From Niveispirillum sp. (GTDB lineage: Bacteria; Pseudomonadota; Alphaproteobacteria; Azospirillales; Azospirillaceae), in the NCBI RefSeq assembly GCF_017996735.1, contig NZ_JAGOGJ010000035.1, positions 1-56,709 of the forward strand: 56,709 nucleotides of DNA, given 5' to 3'. Shown in pieces: positions 35,435-43,652 of this stretch. Position numbers and translations under genes: made by a program. The notes under the pieces were generated by a model. That model saw only the letters and a list, made by a program, of their open reading frames with translations, had not been told where the DNA came from and did not search any database. Each line of letters opens with the position of its first letter. Within the stretch, counting starts at the first letter, position 1.

Positions 35435-36915
35435 CACAGACCGCCTATGCCGCCCTGGAGAAGCACTTTGCCCGCCGGGCGGGTTTACAGGGGGCGTTGG
35501 GGATCCTGAACTGGGATAGCCGCACCATGATGCCGGCGGCCGCGTCTCCGGCCCGTGCCGATCAGGTGGCGGCTTTGGAAGGCGCCATCCATGCGGCCCT
35601 GTTGGAACCGGCGGTGGCCGACTGGCTGGACCGGGCCGAGTCGGACGCGCGCGCCCTTGACGATTGGCAGCGCGCCAATCTGGCCGAGATGCGGCGCGAA
35701 TATCGGCTGGCCACCGCCGTGCCCGCCGATCTGGTCGAGGCCAATGCCCGCGACGCGGCCCGGTGCGAGGTGATCTGGCGCACGGCCAAGGCAGAGAATG
35801 ATTTTGCCCTGCTGCTGCCGCACCTGCAGAAGGTGTTGAACCATCAGCGGGAGATCGCGGCCGCCAATGCCGCCGTGCTGGATTGCGGCCTCTATGACGC
35901 GCTGCATGAATTGTATGAGCCGGGCAGCCGCGTGGCCGATTACGGCCCGGTCTTCGACGAATATGCCGCCTTCCTGCCGGGCTTCCTGGCGGAGGTGGAG
36001 GCCGCGCAGGCCGGCGAGCCAAGGGCGGAGCCGTTCGAGGGTCCGTTCCCGGTGGCGGCACAGCGCGCCCTGGTGCAGAAGCTGGCCGGCATCCTGGGTT
36101 TCCAGGGTCGGGTTGATCAGTCGCTGCACGCCTTCTGTGGCGGGGCCACGGGGGATGTGCGCATCACCACCCGCCTGGACCCGGACAATTTTTTCAAATC
36201 ACTGAAATCCGGCCTGCATGAGGCGGGGCACGCGCTCTATGAGATGGGCCGGCCCGCCGCCTGGGTGTCACAGCCCGTGGGGCAGGCGCGCGGGCTGGGC
36301 GTGCATGAAAGCCAGAGCCTGACCTTCGACATGCAGGTGGGCCGGCATCCGCGCTTCCTGGAATGGCTGGCGCCGCAACTGGCTGAGGCGTTTGACCGTG
36401 AAGGGGATGCCTGGTCGGCAGAGAATCTGCGCCGCCGTTTCCGCCGCGTGGACCGTACCTTCATCCGCGTCGATGCGGATGAGGTGACCTATCCCGCCCA
36501 TGTCATCCTGCGCTGGCGTCTGGAACAGGCGCTGATCGAGGGGCGGATGGAACTGGTTGATCTGCCCGACGCCTGGAACCAGGGCATGCGCGACCTGCTG
36601 GGCATCACGCCGCCCGATCTGGCGCAGGGATGCCTGCAGGATATCCATTGGCCCAGCGGGGCCTGGGGCTATTTCCCCACCTATACGCTGGGTGCCATGA
36701 TGGCGGCCCAGTTGTTTCAGGCGGCCCTGGCGGCCATTCCCGATCTGCCCGATCAGATCGGGCGGGGGGATTTCCGCGCGCTGGTGGTCTGGCTGGGCGA
36801 GAATGTGCATCGCTGGGGACGCTACCTCTCGGCCCGCGACATCCTGATCCGCGCCACGGGCAAGCCGCTGGATGCCGGCATCTTCAAGGCGCACCTGCGG
36901 GCGCGGTATCTGTAG
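35431..36915 (+). CDS. carboxypeptidase Taq family metallopeptidase (M32)
   Basis: A 494-residue cytosolic zinc carboxypeptidase. The zinc motif HEAGH is in KSGLHEAGHALYEMGRP near residue 267, and the third-ligand glutamate region is GLGVHESQSLTFDMQVGRH. Downstream, DEVTYPAHVILRWRLEQALIEG and GAWGYFPTYTLGAMMAAQLF are conserved in the M32 family. M32 enzymes remove amino acids from peptide C-termini and probably recycle peptides. It overlaps the surf1 gene by four bases, so it is co-transcribed with the oxidase operon, though no link to oxidase function is known. Confidence 0.95.
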   Translation: MTQTAYAALEKHFARRAGLQGALGILNWDSRTMMPAAASPARADQVAALEGAIHAALLEPAVADWLDRAESDARALDDWQRANLAEMRREYRLATAVPADLVEANARDAARCEVIWRTAKAENDFALLLPHLQKVLNHQREIAAANAAVLDCGLYDALHELYEPGSRVADYGPVFDEYAAFLPGFLAEVEAAQAGEPRAEPFEGPFPVAAQRALVQKLAGILGFQGRVDQSLHAFCGGATGDVRITTRLDPDNFFKSLKSGLHEAGHALYEMGRPAAWVSQPVGQARGLGVHESQSLTFDMQVGRHPRFLEWLAPQLAEAFDREGDAWSAENLRRRFRRVDRTFIRVDADEVTYPAHVILRWRLEQALIEGRMELVDLPDAWNQGMRDLLGITPPDLAQGCLQDIHWPSGAWGYFPTYTLGAMMAAQLFQAALAAIPDLPDQIGRGDFRALVVWLGENVHRWGRYLSARDILIRATGKPLDAGIFKAHLRARYL

Positions 36916-36916
36916 A

Positions 36917-36942
36917 GCTGTTTTCGGTTGACCGGAAACAGC
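36917..36942. terminator. hairpin between convergent M32 and UPF0178 genes
   Basis: GCTGTTTTCGG / CCGGAAACAGC with loop TTGA (one G-T pair). It lies two bases after the M32 stop. The T tract is absent, so its strength is unclear. Confidence 0.5.
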
Positions 36943-36975
36943 GCCGGCGCTTGAGGAGAACGAGGGGATAGGGCG

Positions 36976-37428
36976 TCACCGCCCCCGCTTCACCTCATTC
37001 GCCATCTTGTCCAGTTCCTGCAGGAATTTGCTCTTGTCGGCCTTGGTCATGGGGGCATTGCCGCCCTGGACCACGCCCATGTCGCGCAGATCCTGCATCA
37101 GGGCACGTGACGCCAGGGCGGAACCAATATTGGCGGCCGTGAAGGGGCGGCCATTATTGCCAAGCACCTTGGCCCCCCTGTCCAGGCAGCGTTTGGCCAG
37201 TTGGATGTCCGCCGTCACCACGATGTCGCCGGGCCCACAATTTTCCGCGATCCAGTTATCGGCGGCGTCGAATCCGTCGGAGACGACAACCAGCCGCACC
37301 AGCCCGCCCGTCGGCACGCGCAGCGGGCCATTGGCCACCAGATGCACCGGCATCCCGTAGCGTTCGGCGACGCGGAACGTCTCCTCCTTCACCGGGCAGG
37401 CATCGGCATCGACATAGATTTCCAGCAT
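36976..37428 (-). CDS. UPF0178 (YaiI/YqxD) family protein
   Basis: A 150-residue protein with a PIN/NYN-like nuclease fold. It has YVDADACPVKEETFRVAERY at the N-terminus, with two conserved aspartates, VSDGFDAADNWI in the middle, and GDIVVTADIQLAKRCLDRGAKVLGNNGRPFT, all UPF0178 signatures. The C-terminus has the usual MTKADKSKFLQELDKM. The function of the family is not known; RNA or DNA binding is likely from the fold. The ATG at 37428 was chosen because it starts the first strand. It is divergent from the YkgJ gene by 93 bases. Confidence 0.93.
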   Translation of the reverse strand: MLEIYVDADACPVKEETFRVAERYGMPVHLVANGPLRVPTGGLVRLVVVSDGFDAADNWIAENCGPGDIVVTADIQLAKRCLDRGAKVLGNNGRPFTAANIGSALASRALMQDLRDMGVVQGGNAPMTKADKSKFLQELDKMANEVKRGR

Positions 37429-37521
37429 AGGCGCGTTCCTCAGGCTTCGTGCCCTGTATAGCAGAGCATGTTCCCTTGCCAAGCGGGCCGGCGTCGGTCA
37501 CAAACCCGCATCGGCCCTTTC

Positions 37522-37851
37522 ATGGCGGCACCCTTGGACCAGCAAGACGATCCACCCCCCTTCGCCTGTCAGGAATGCGGGGCCTGCTGCGCCTATGCCG
37601 CCGACTGGCCGCGATTCTCCCTGGAGGAGGATGCCGACATTGCCCGTATCCCGGAGGCGATGGTGGCGCCCGACGGGTCGGGCATGCGATGGACCGGCGA
37701 ACGCTGTGCCGCACTGGCGGGCACGGTGGGGGAACATGTGGCCTGCACCATCTATGCCGACCGGCCCATCGTCTGTCACGATTGTGTGGCGGGGGACGAG
37801 GCCTGTCTGATGGCGCGGGAACGGCACGGCCTGCCCTTGACCATGCCATGA
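37522..37851 (+). CDS. YkgJ-family cysteine cluster protein
   Basis: A 109-residue cytosolic protein with the zinc- or iron-chelating cysteine set of the YkgJ family. CQECGACC near residue 20 is the CxxCxxCC core; C59, C74, C86, C89 (in ERCAAL, ACTIY and CHDCVAGDEAC) supply the others. The biochemical role of the family is unknown. The ATG at 37522 puts the cysteine core at the usual distance; an upstream in-frame ATG at 37468 would add 18 unlikely Arg/Gln residues. Confidence 0.88.
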   Translation: MAAPLDQQDDPPPFACQECGACCAYAADWPRFSLEEDADIARIPEAMVAPDGSGMRWTGERCAALAGTVGEHVACTIYADRPIVCHDCVAGDEACLMARERHGLPLTMP

Positions 37852-37906
37852 AACCGTAACGCATCCGCCCTATGGTCCATAGCAGACCGAAAGAACGGAT
37901 GCCGAT

Positions 37907-38839
37907 ATGCGCCTTTTGCCCCTGCTGATGACCATGATCCTGGCCGCCGGACCCGCCGCCGCCTTCGACCTGCAGGCCCATCGTGGCGGCCGGGCGCTCT
38001 GGCCGGAGAATACGCTGCCGGCCTTTGAGCGGGCGCTGGACCTGGGCGTCGATACGCTGGAACTGGATACGGGTGTTACCAGGGATGGGGTGCTGATCAT
38101 TGCCCATGACCGGCATGTCGATGCCAATCTGGCGCGGCGGGATGGACAATGGGTGGAAGGACCGCAGCCCACCTGGAACAGCCTGACCCTGGCGGAGGCG
38201 CGGGTGCTGGATGTGGGACGCATCCGCCCCGACACGCCCTATGCCAAGCGCTTCTCTCGGCAGACCCCCATGGATGGCACGCCGGTGCCGACCCTGGCCG
38301 CCCTGTTCGATTTGGTGAAGAAGCGGGGCGACACCAAAGTTCGTTTCAATATCGAAACGAAAATAGATCCCACGGCCCCCGCCGATAGTATCGATCCCGA
38401 AACATTTTCCGCCCTGCTGGTCAGGCAGGTGCGGGAGGCGGGCATGCAGGACAGGGTGACGATCCAGAGCTTCGACTGGCGCACCCTGCAGGCCGTACAT
38501 AAGCTGGCGCCGCACATTCCCACCGCCTATCTGACCATCATCGATCCGGAGGAAAGCACCATATCGATGACGGGCAGCAGCCCCTGGACGGCGGGTTTTG
38601 ATCCCGTGCGCCATGGCGACAGTCTGCCGGCCGCGATCAAGGCGGCGGGTGGGGATATCTGGTCGCCCTATCACCTGAACCTGACGCCGGCCCTGGTGAA
38701 GGAAGCGCAGGCGTTGGGCCTGAAGGTCCTGCCCTGGACCGTCAATGATCCGGCCGACATGAAACGGCTGATCGATTGGGGGGTGGACGGCCTGATCACC
38801 GATGATCCGGTGACGGGCAAGCAAGTGCTGGGGCGATAA
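37907..38839 (+). CDS. secreted glycerophosphodiester phosphodiesterase
   Basis: A 310-residue periplasmic GDPD that splits glycerophosphodiesters into glycerol 3-phosphate and an alcohol. The signal peptide is residues 1-20 (cleavage near AAA-FD). The catalytic TIM barrel begins QAHRGGRALWPENTLPAFERAL, with the active-site His and Glu/Asn, followed by LELDTGVTRDGVLIIAHDRHVD, with the metal-binding Glu/Asp and second catalytic His. RFNIETKID carries another metal Glu; LKVLPWTVNDPADMKRLIDWGVDGLITDDP is the conserved end. It resembles UgpQ/GlpQ proteins. It converges with the carA-linked gene, with repeat element 4 between them. Confidence 0.95.
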   Translation: MRLLPLLMTMILAAGPAAAFDLQAHRGGRALWPENTLPAFERALDLGVDTLELDTGVTRDGVLIIAHDRHVDANLARRDGQWVEGPQPTWNSLTLAEARVLDVGRIRPDTPYAKRFSRQTPMDGTPVPTLAALFDLVKKRGDTKVRFNIETKIDPTAPADSIDPETFSALLVRQVREAGMQDRVTIQSFDWRTLQAVHKLAPHIPTAYLTIIDPEESTISMTGSSPWTAGFDPVRHGDSLPAAIKAAGGDIWSPYHLNLTPALVKEAQALGLKVLPWTVNDPADMKRLIDWGVDGLITDDPVTGKQVLGR

Positions 38840-38880
38840 GGCCCCTCTGCCGCCCGGCGCCGTGAGGCAACACGAAATTA

Positions 38881-38977
38881 TACCATCGGTCAAAATTCTT
38901 GACCGATGGTACGGCGGCGACTGCCGCCGCCGCGCCAGTCGGCGCGGATACGTAGGTCAATACGTATTGACCTACGT
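38881..38977 (+). repeat. modular palindromic element, copy 4
   Basis: Hairpin 1 is a 13-bp stem TACCATCGGTCAA / TTGACCGATGGTA (38881-38911, loop AATTC). Core A is CGGCGGC loop GACT GCCGCCG (38912-38929). Core B is CCGCGCC loop AGTC GGCGCGG (38930-38947). The last part is a 28-base perfect palindrome (38950-38977) that ends one base before the stop codon of the minus-strand gene. Modules A and B keep the loop length of the other copies while stem bases have changed in pairs. Confidence 0.8.
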
Positions 38978-38978
38978 T

Positions 38979-39992
38979 TCAGACCGCGTCGCCCAGCCAG
39001 CGCGAGGTGACGGGCTCCAGATCGCGGCGCCAATGGGCGATTTCCTCGGCCACGCGTTCCAGGGCGCGCTGGTCGCGGTACCGCTTGCGGGCCCGGTTAT
39101 TGTCACCCTTGGCCTGCATGGCGGCCAGCCGCGCCGCCACGCGCGGTTCGCCGATGATCACCTGCCGCCAGCGGTCCAGGCGGATCTCGGCGGTGCAATC
39201 GACAATGGCCTGGGTGCCGGGGCGGCGGCCCAGCTTGATGGCGGCGGGCGCCAGACGGGCCGCGACCGACAGGCACACATCCTCGGGCATGCCGGGGAAC
39301 ACGGCCCTCACTGCCTGGGCGATGCTGTCCTTCAGCTCCGACCCGCGCTGCCGGTCGTCACGGGCCACACGCTTGGCCGACACTTCCATGCGGCGGCGGC
39401 TGTGTGCCATGACCAGTTCGGCCACTTCATGCGCATCCGCATCCAGCCACAGCACGGGCCCGCCGGACAGAAGATCGGTGACAGCGGCGGGCAGGGCAGG
39501 GTGCGTGGCCTCGGCCAGATTGACCAGACGCAGCTTCATCAGCGATTTCAGCGCCCGGTCACGCCCGGCATCGGCGGACAGCCATTCGGCCTGCGTCACC
39601 GGTGCCATCTTCAAAAGACTGTCAAGCGCCTCCAGATCGCCGCCGGTCCAGCGGCGACCCTGCAGCAGCCGTTCGGCACGGTCACGCAGCAGGGCGCGAC
39701 CGGCATCGCGTGCATGCGCGGGCGCGATCTCGATTACTTTCCACGCCGTGTCGACCAGACGGGCCACGGCCCAGCCGGCATGGATATCGATGGGCCGGTC
39801 GGTGGGAAAGGCACCATTGGCCAGGTTCCAGACATCACTGACCCGGATCAGGCCGCTTTCATCCAGAAAGGCCTCACAAGCGGGCGAGCGGTTGACGACC
39901 GGCCAGCCGGCCACCAGGCCGGCCAGCCCTTCCGGCATGCCGGAAGGACGGTCCCATTGCCCAAGTCTGATGACGCCCGGATCGGCCGTCAC
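38979..39992 (-). CDS. unknown protein in an operon with carA
   Basis: A 337-residue, Ala/Arg/Leu-rich, predicted soluble and mostly helical protein that I do not recognise. There is no signal peptide or membrane segment. Notable stretches are SGLIRVSDVWNLANGAFP, HAGWAVARLVDTAW, WLDADAHEVAELVMAHSRRRMEVSAKRVARDDRQRGSELKDSIAQAV, and a basic tail with NRARKRYRDQRALERV. The GTG at 39992 begins one base after the carA stop, so it is co-transcribed and probably coupled with carA, in the place where carB often lies. No active-site motif is visible. Its stop lies one base after a 28-base palindrome of repeat element 4. Confidence 0.7.
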   Translation of the reverse strand: MTADPGVIRLGQWDRPSGMPEGLAGLVAGWPVVNRSPACEAFLDESGLIRVSDVWNLANGAFPTDRPIDIHAGWAVARLVDTAWKVIEIAPAHARDAGRALLRDRAERLLQGRRWTGGDLEALDSLLKMAPVTQAEWLSADAGRDRALKSLMKLRLVNLAEATHPALPAAVTDLLSGGPVLWLDADAHEVAELVMAHSRRRMEVSAKRVARDDRQRGSELKDSIAQAVRAVFPGMPEDVCLSVAARLAPAAIKLGRRPGTQAIVDCTAEIRLDRWRQVIIGEPRVAARLAAMQAKGDNNRARKRYRDQRALERVAEEIAHWRRDLEPVTSRWLGDAV

Positions 39993-39993
39993 C

Positions 39994-41178
39994 TCAGTAA
40001 CGCCCTTCGATGGCGTCGATGAAGCGGTCGAACAGGTAGTGGCTGTCCTCGGGGCCGGGGCTGGCTTCCGGATGGTACTGCACCGAGAAGACGGGGCGGC
40101 CGGCCAGGCGGATGCCTTCATTCGTGCCGTCGAACAGGGAGACGTGGGTGACCTCCACCTCCTCCGGCAGGCTTTCGCGCAGGACGACGAAGCCGTGATT
40201 CTGGCTGGTGATCTCCACCACGCCGGACGCGATGTCCTTCACCGGATGGTTGGCGCCGCGATGGCCCTTGTCCATCTTGACGGTACGTCCGCCCAGCGCC
40301 AGGGCCAGCATCTGGTGGCCCAGGCAGATGCCGAACACGGCCTTGCCGCTATCCACCAGCCGCGCGATGGTCGGCACGGCATAGATGCCGGTGGCCGCCG
40401 GGTCGCCGGGGCCGTTGGACAGGAAGATGCCATCGGGGTTCAGCGCCAGGATTTCCTCGGCCGTGGTCGTGGCGGGAACCACCGTCACCTTGCAGCCCGA
40501 AGTGGCGAGGCAGCGCAGGATGTTCCGCTTGGCCCCGAAATCCATGGCGACGACATGGTGCTTCGGCTGGTCCTGCGTGCCGTACCCGTCCTTCAGCGAC
40601 CAGATGGTCTCATCCCAGCTATAGGTCTGGCGGGTCGTGACTTCCTTGGCCAGATCCATGCCTTCCAGGCCGGGCCATTCACGGGCGATCGTGACCAGGG
40701 CGTCGATATCGAACACGCCGTCGGGGGAATGGGCGATCACGCCGTTGGGGGCGCCATTGTCGCGGATGCGGCGGGTCAGGCGGCGGGTGTCGATGCCCGA
40801 CAGGCCGACCAGATTATGGCTTTTCAGCCAGGCATCCAGATGCTGCGTCGCGCGCCAGTTGGCGGGCTCGGTGATGTCGGCCTTGATGATCAGGCCGCGC
40901 GCCACCGGCGTGACGGTTTCGATATCTTCGGGGTTGGTCCCCACATTCCCGATATGCGGGAAGGTGAAGGTGATGATCTGGCCGGCATAGGACGGGTCGG
41001 TCAGGATTTCCTGATAGCCGGTCAGGGAGGTGTTGAAGCAGACCTCGCCCACGCTATGGTTCACGGCGCCCACACCGCGTCCCCAGAAGACCGAGCCATC
41101 GGCCAGGACGAGAACGCCCGTGGCTCCCTTGGGAGCGGGCGCGCGGGTGGGGGAACCCATCGGCGGGGTGTCGGACAT
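39994..41178 (-). CDS. carA: carbamoyl-phosphate synthase small subunit
   Basis: CarA hydrolyses glutamine and channels ammonia to CarB to make carbamoyl phosphate for arginine and pyrimidines. The 394-residue protein has the N-terminal small-subunit domain (GEVCFNTSLTGYQEILTDPSYAGQIITFTFPHIGN) and a class I glutamine amidotransferase domain. The nucleophile Cys is in GKAVFGICLGHQMLALALGG, and the catalytic His and Glu are in FSVQYHPEASPGPEDS. The ATG at 41178 has AAAGGTG seven bases upstream; a GTG three codons earlier is possible. carB is not adjacent. The gene downstream is an unknown protein. Confidence 0.97.
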   Translation of the reverse strand: MSDTPPMGSPTRAPAPKGATGVLVLADGSVFWGRGVGAVNHSVGEVCFNTSLTGYQEILTDPSYAGQIITFTFPHIGNVGTNPEDIETVTPVARGLIIKADITEPANWRATQHLDAWLKSHNLVGLSGIDTRRLTRRIRDNGAPNGVIAHSPDGVFDIDALVTIAREWPGLEGMDLAKEVTTRQTYSWDETIWSLKDGYGTQDQPKHHVVAMDFGAKRNILRCLATSGCKVTVVPATTTAEEILALNPDGIFLSNGPGDPAATGIYAVPTIARLVDSGKAVFGICLGHQMLALALGGRTVKMDKGHRGANHPVKDIASGVVEITSQNHGFVVLRESLPEEVEVTHVSLFDGTNEGIRLAGRPVFSVQYHPEASPGPEDSHYLFDRFIDAIEGRY

Positions 41179-41552
41179 GGCGGGCACCTTTTATCAGCGA
41201 GAGCGGCGCGGGAGCGCCGTTGGAAAGGCCGGGCCTTCCCGCCGGATGGCGGGGCGGCCTGCCCGCAGTCGCGTCGCGGGTCCGAACATCCGCCGGGATT
41301 GCTCCCGCCGGGTGAAGGGCCGCGCCGATGCCGCGCGCCGGCCAGGGCCGGTACGGTTCTGAAGCTGAATTAGCCATTCGGGCGGTGTTGGTCAACCAAC
41401 GTGGGCGCGGCCCTGCCACGCGCCATCATTGGGTGTCGGGTGAACCGGCCTGCGTTTCCAGTTGGCGACGCAAGCCATTCCTATTCGCTGGCATCCGCCG
41501 GGCCTATTGGATAATGTTGCCGGCTGTTTCACCCTGCCCCCAGAGGTCACCC
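41179..41552. promoter_or_regulatory. 374-base divergent spacer carA / yqeY with structured carA leader
   Basis: No gene is supported. The carA side is very GC-rich and can form several short hairpins with four-base loops (GGCGC loop GGGA GCGCC near 41211; CCCGCC loop GGAT GGCGGG near 41239-41254), loosely like the repeat modules elsewhere in the window. A perfect 14-base palindrome GTTGGTCAACCAAC at 41387-41400 could be a regulator site. No clear promoter hexamers or leader peptide were found. Confidence 0.4.
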
Positions 41553-42011
41553 ATGTTGCGTCAGACGCTGAACGAAGCCCTGAAGGATGCGATGCGCGCC
41601 AAGAACAGCCGCGGCGTCGCCACCGTCCGGCTGATCCTGGCGGCGTTGAAGGACCGGGACATCGCGGCACGCGGCACGGGCAATCAGGACGGCATTGATG
41701 ATGCCGCCATCCTGGCCATGCTGCAGACCATGGTGAAGCAGCGCCGCGAAAGCATCACCATGTATGAACAGGGCGGACGCACCGAACTGGCCCAGCAGGA
41801 AAAGGAAGAGATCGAGGTGATCGAAGCCTTCCTGCCCAAGCAGTTGGACGAGGCTGACACGCGCGACGCCATCGCCGGCCTTATTGCCGAACTGGGCGCC
41901 ACCGGGGTCAAGGACATGGGCAAGGTCATGGCCGAACTGCGCGGCCGCTTCGCCGGCCAGATGGATTTCACCAAGGCCAGTGCCCTTGTGCGCGAAAAGC
42001 TTGTCGGCTGA
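41553..42011 (+). CDS. GatB/YqeY domain-containing protein
   Basis: A 152-residue cytosolic protein of the YqeY family, which shares the tRNA-binding C-terminal domain of GatB amidotransferase. Its function in bacteria is not settled; a tRNA-related role is assumed. Family features are LRQTLNEALKDAMRAKN at the start, VRLILAALKDRDIAARG, MVKQRRESITMYEQGGRTELAQQEKEEIEVIEAFLPKQL in the middle and KDMGKVMAELRGRFAGQMDFTKAS at the end. The ATG at 41553 has an AGAGG site. Its end overlaps the start of the next gene. Confidence 0.95.
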   Translation: MLRQTLNEALKDAMRAKNSRGVATVRLILAALKDRDIAARGTGNQDGIDDAAILAMLQTMVKQRRESITMYEQGGRTELAQQEKEEIEVIEAFLPKQLDEADTRDAIAGLIAELGATGVKDMGKVMAELRGRFAGQMDFTKASALVREKLVG

Positions 42012-42876
42012 ACCGACGACGCGGATTGTACGGCTGGGACCGGGGGACGAGGGGCGGCTTGACGCCTATCTGGCCCTGCATCCTGCCACATCGCTGTTCC
42101 TGCGCTCCAACATCCGGCGTGCGGGCCTGGAGGATCGGGGCCAGCGCTACCAGGGCCGCTATGCAGCTCTGGTCGATGATGCCGGTCTTGTCCATGGGGT
42201 CGTCTCGCACGCCTGGAACGGCAATCTGCTGATCCAGGCTGAACCCGCCGACGCGGTCATTCTGGCCCGGTTCCATATGGCGGCGGGTGACAGGCAGGTG
42301 CAGGGCATCATCGGTCCGTTGCCCGCCGTGCGCGCCGTCCAATCCCTGTTGGCCGACCGGCCCCTGTTGAAGGACGGGGCGGAGGATCTTTTCGATCTTC
42401 GCCTGACGGATGTGCAGCTTCCTCCGCGCCTGTCGGGGGAGGTGATGTCATGGCGGCGGGCGCGGGAGGGGGATCTGCCGCTTCTGTCGCAATGGCGCTG
42501 CGACTATTGCCTGGAAACGTTGGGTGAGGCGGATGACGAGGCGCTGCGTGCCCGGGCCATGGCCGATGTCACCGCCTGGGTCGCGGCGGGGGATGTGTTC
42601 CTGATAACCGGCCCCGACGGTACGCCACTCTCCATGGCCACCCACAATGCCCGCATCCCCGATACGGTGCAGATCGGTGGCGTCTGGACGCCCGTTCGGC
42701 TGCGTGGCCAGGGCCTGGCGCGGGCGGCGGTGGCGGCCGCCCTGCTGGCGGCCCGCGAAGACGGGGCGAAGACCGCCGTGCTGTTCACGGGCAAGGAGAA
42801 TGCGCCGGCGCGCCGCGCCTATCTGGCCCTTGGCTTCCGGATCATCGGCGATTACGGGATCGTCCTGCTGGGATAG
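42001..42876 (+). CDS. GNAT-family N-acetyltransferase
   Basis: A predicted 291-residue acetyltransferase. The N-terminal half (DEGRLDAYLALHPATSLFLRSNIRRAG ... GPLPAVRAVQSLL) resembles the inactive GNAT-like domain of two-domain enzymes. The C-terminal half has the acetyl-CoA loop VWTPVRLRGQGLARAAVAAALLAARE, the R/Q-x-x-G-x-A motif, then LFTGKENAPARRAYLALGFRIIGDYGIVLL, typical of GNAT motif B. There is no ATG or GTG near the conserved start; the TTG at 42001, inside the last four codons of yqeY, is the best candidate, which implies translational coupling. The substrate is unknown. Confidence 0.85.
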   Translation: MSAEPTTRIVRLGPGDEGRLDAYLALHPATSLFLRSNIRRAGLEDRGQRYQGRYAALVDDAGLVHGVVSHAWNGNLLIQAEPADAVILARFHMAAGDRQVQGIIGPLPAVRAVQSLLADRPLLKDGAEDLFDLRLTDVQLPPRLSGEVMSWRRAREGDLPLLSQWRCDYCLETLGEADDEALRARAMADVTAWVAAGDVFLITGPDGTPLSMATHNARIPDTVQIGGVWTPVRLRGQGLARAAVAAALLAAREDGAKTAVLFTGKENAPARRAYLALGFRIIGDYGIVLLG

Positions 42877-42928
42877 GGCGTTTCCTTATTGCCAAGTTCG
42901 CATGGCCCCACGCTGATCGGCGCCATCC

Positions 42929-43447
42929 TCACACCTTGATATCCACGCCCTTTGTGGCCTCCTCCCGCGTGACCATGCGGCCATCCATGGAGATGAAATA
43001 TTTTGCCGACTTGGCCAACTGGTCGGAATTCAGCCCCATGGCGGTCAATTCTTCCCACATGGGGGCAAGATTTTCCTGGTTCCGGTATTTGTCGGTGATG
43101 CCGTCGATGGTCTTCTGCTGGTCGGCGGTGACGAAGGGCTGATAGCCGCGCGCATTGACCGGGATGGCCATCTGGAAGGCCAGGGGCGGGTCGCCTTCCT
43201 GCCCGTACTTGCGGCCATATGTCTGTTCGAATTCCTGCTGGCGCTTGCCGATTTCATTGGTCCGCTGCGCGTCATAGGCGGCGCGGTCCTTCTTCAGGGA
43301 TGCCATCTCCTCCTTCTGCTGGGCAGCGGGATCGACGGGGGTGCCACCGGCCTTGGCGGCGGGTGTCTGGGTGGGGGTACCGGTCGGTGACTTCACCTGT
43401 AACCGCGACAGAATCGCGGAAGGGGAGAACATGGAGCCGATATTCAT
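42929..43447 (-). CDS. unknown protein, 172 residues
   Basis: A soluble protein of unknown function. The N-terminus is Ser/Thr/Pro/Ala-rich (LQVKSPTGTPTQTPAAKAGGTPVDPAAQQKEEM), likely disordered. A charged coiled-coil-like helix follows (EEMASLKKDRAAYDAQRTNEIGKRQQEFEQTYGRKYG), then a small C-terminal domain with PLAFQMAIPVNARGYQPFVTADQQKTIDGITDKYRNQ and a tail DQLAKSAKYFISMDGRMVTREEATKGVDI. There is no signal peptide or membrane helix. The start at 43447 lies behind an imperfectly placed A/G-rich stretch; the frame is open far upstream with unlikely sequence. It is divergent from dnaG. A GGACAT/ATGTCC palindrome lies just before the start. Confidence 0.7.
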   Translation of the reverse strand: MNIGSMFSPSAILSRLQVKSPTGTPTQTPAAKAGGTPVDPAAQQKEEMASLKKDRAAYDAQRTNEIGKRQQEFEQTYGRKYGQEGDPPLAFQMAIPVNARGYQPFVTADQQKTIDGITDKYRNQENLAPMWEELTAMGLNSDQLAKSAKYFISMDGRMVTREEATKGVDIKV

Positions 43448-43465
43448 GGTGCATGCCTTTGGTCG

Positions 43466-43480
43466 GGACATTTTATGTCC
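43466..43480. promoter_or_regulatory. 15-base palindrome upstream of the 172-residue gene
   Basis: GGACAT loop TTT ATGTCC, a perfect 6-bp inverted repeat 19 bases before the minus-strand start, overlapping a TAAAAT on that strand that could be a -10 element. It may be an operator. Confidence 0.35.
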
Positions 43481-43526
43481 GAAGTCAAGCAATCTCCGTA
43501 CCGACGAAATTCGAACCAGATTGAAA

Positions 43527-43547
43527 ATATCCACAGGGTGTGGATTG
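43527..43547 (+). promoter_or_regulatory. inverted pair of DnaA-box-like 9-mers upstream of dnaG
   Basis: ATATCCACA (43527-43535) differs from the TTATCCACA consensus at one base. On the other strand CAATCCACA (43547-43539) differs at two. Together they form a 17-base perfect palindrome, ATCCACA loop GGG TGTGGAT. They sit about 105-125 bases before the dnaG start. Confidence 0.35.
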
Positions 43548-43652
43548 CGGGGCAATGTGGGGATAAAAACCGGTCCGCATGGTGTTTGCCCTGCCGCCTG
43601 GGCTATGCTGCCCGGCTGATCCGCACCTGAAGCTTTTGAGATTGCGTCCCTG

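Noticed and set aside
43555..43566. Extra DnaA box in the TTATCCCCACA on the minus strand near 43560
   Set aside because: It has two extra bases inside the 9-mer spacing and so does not fit the consensus.
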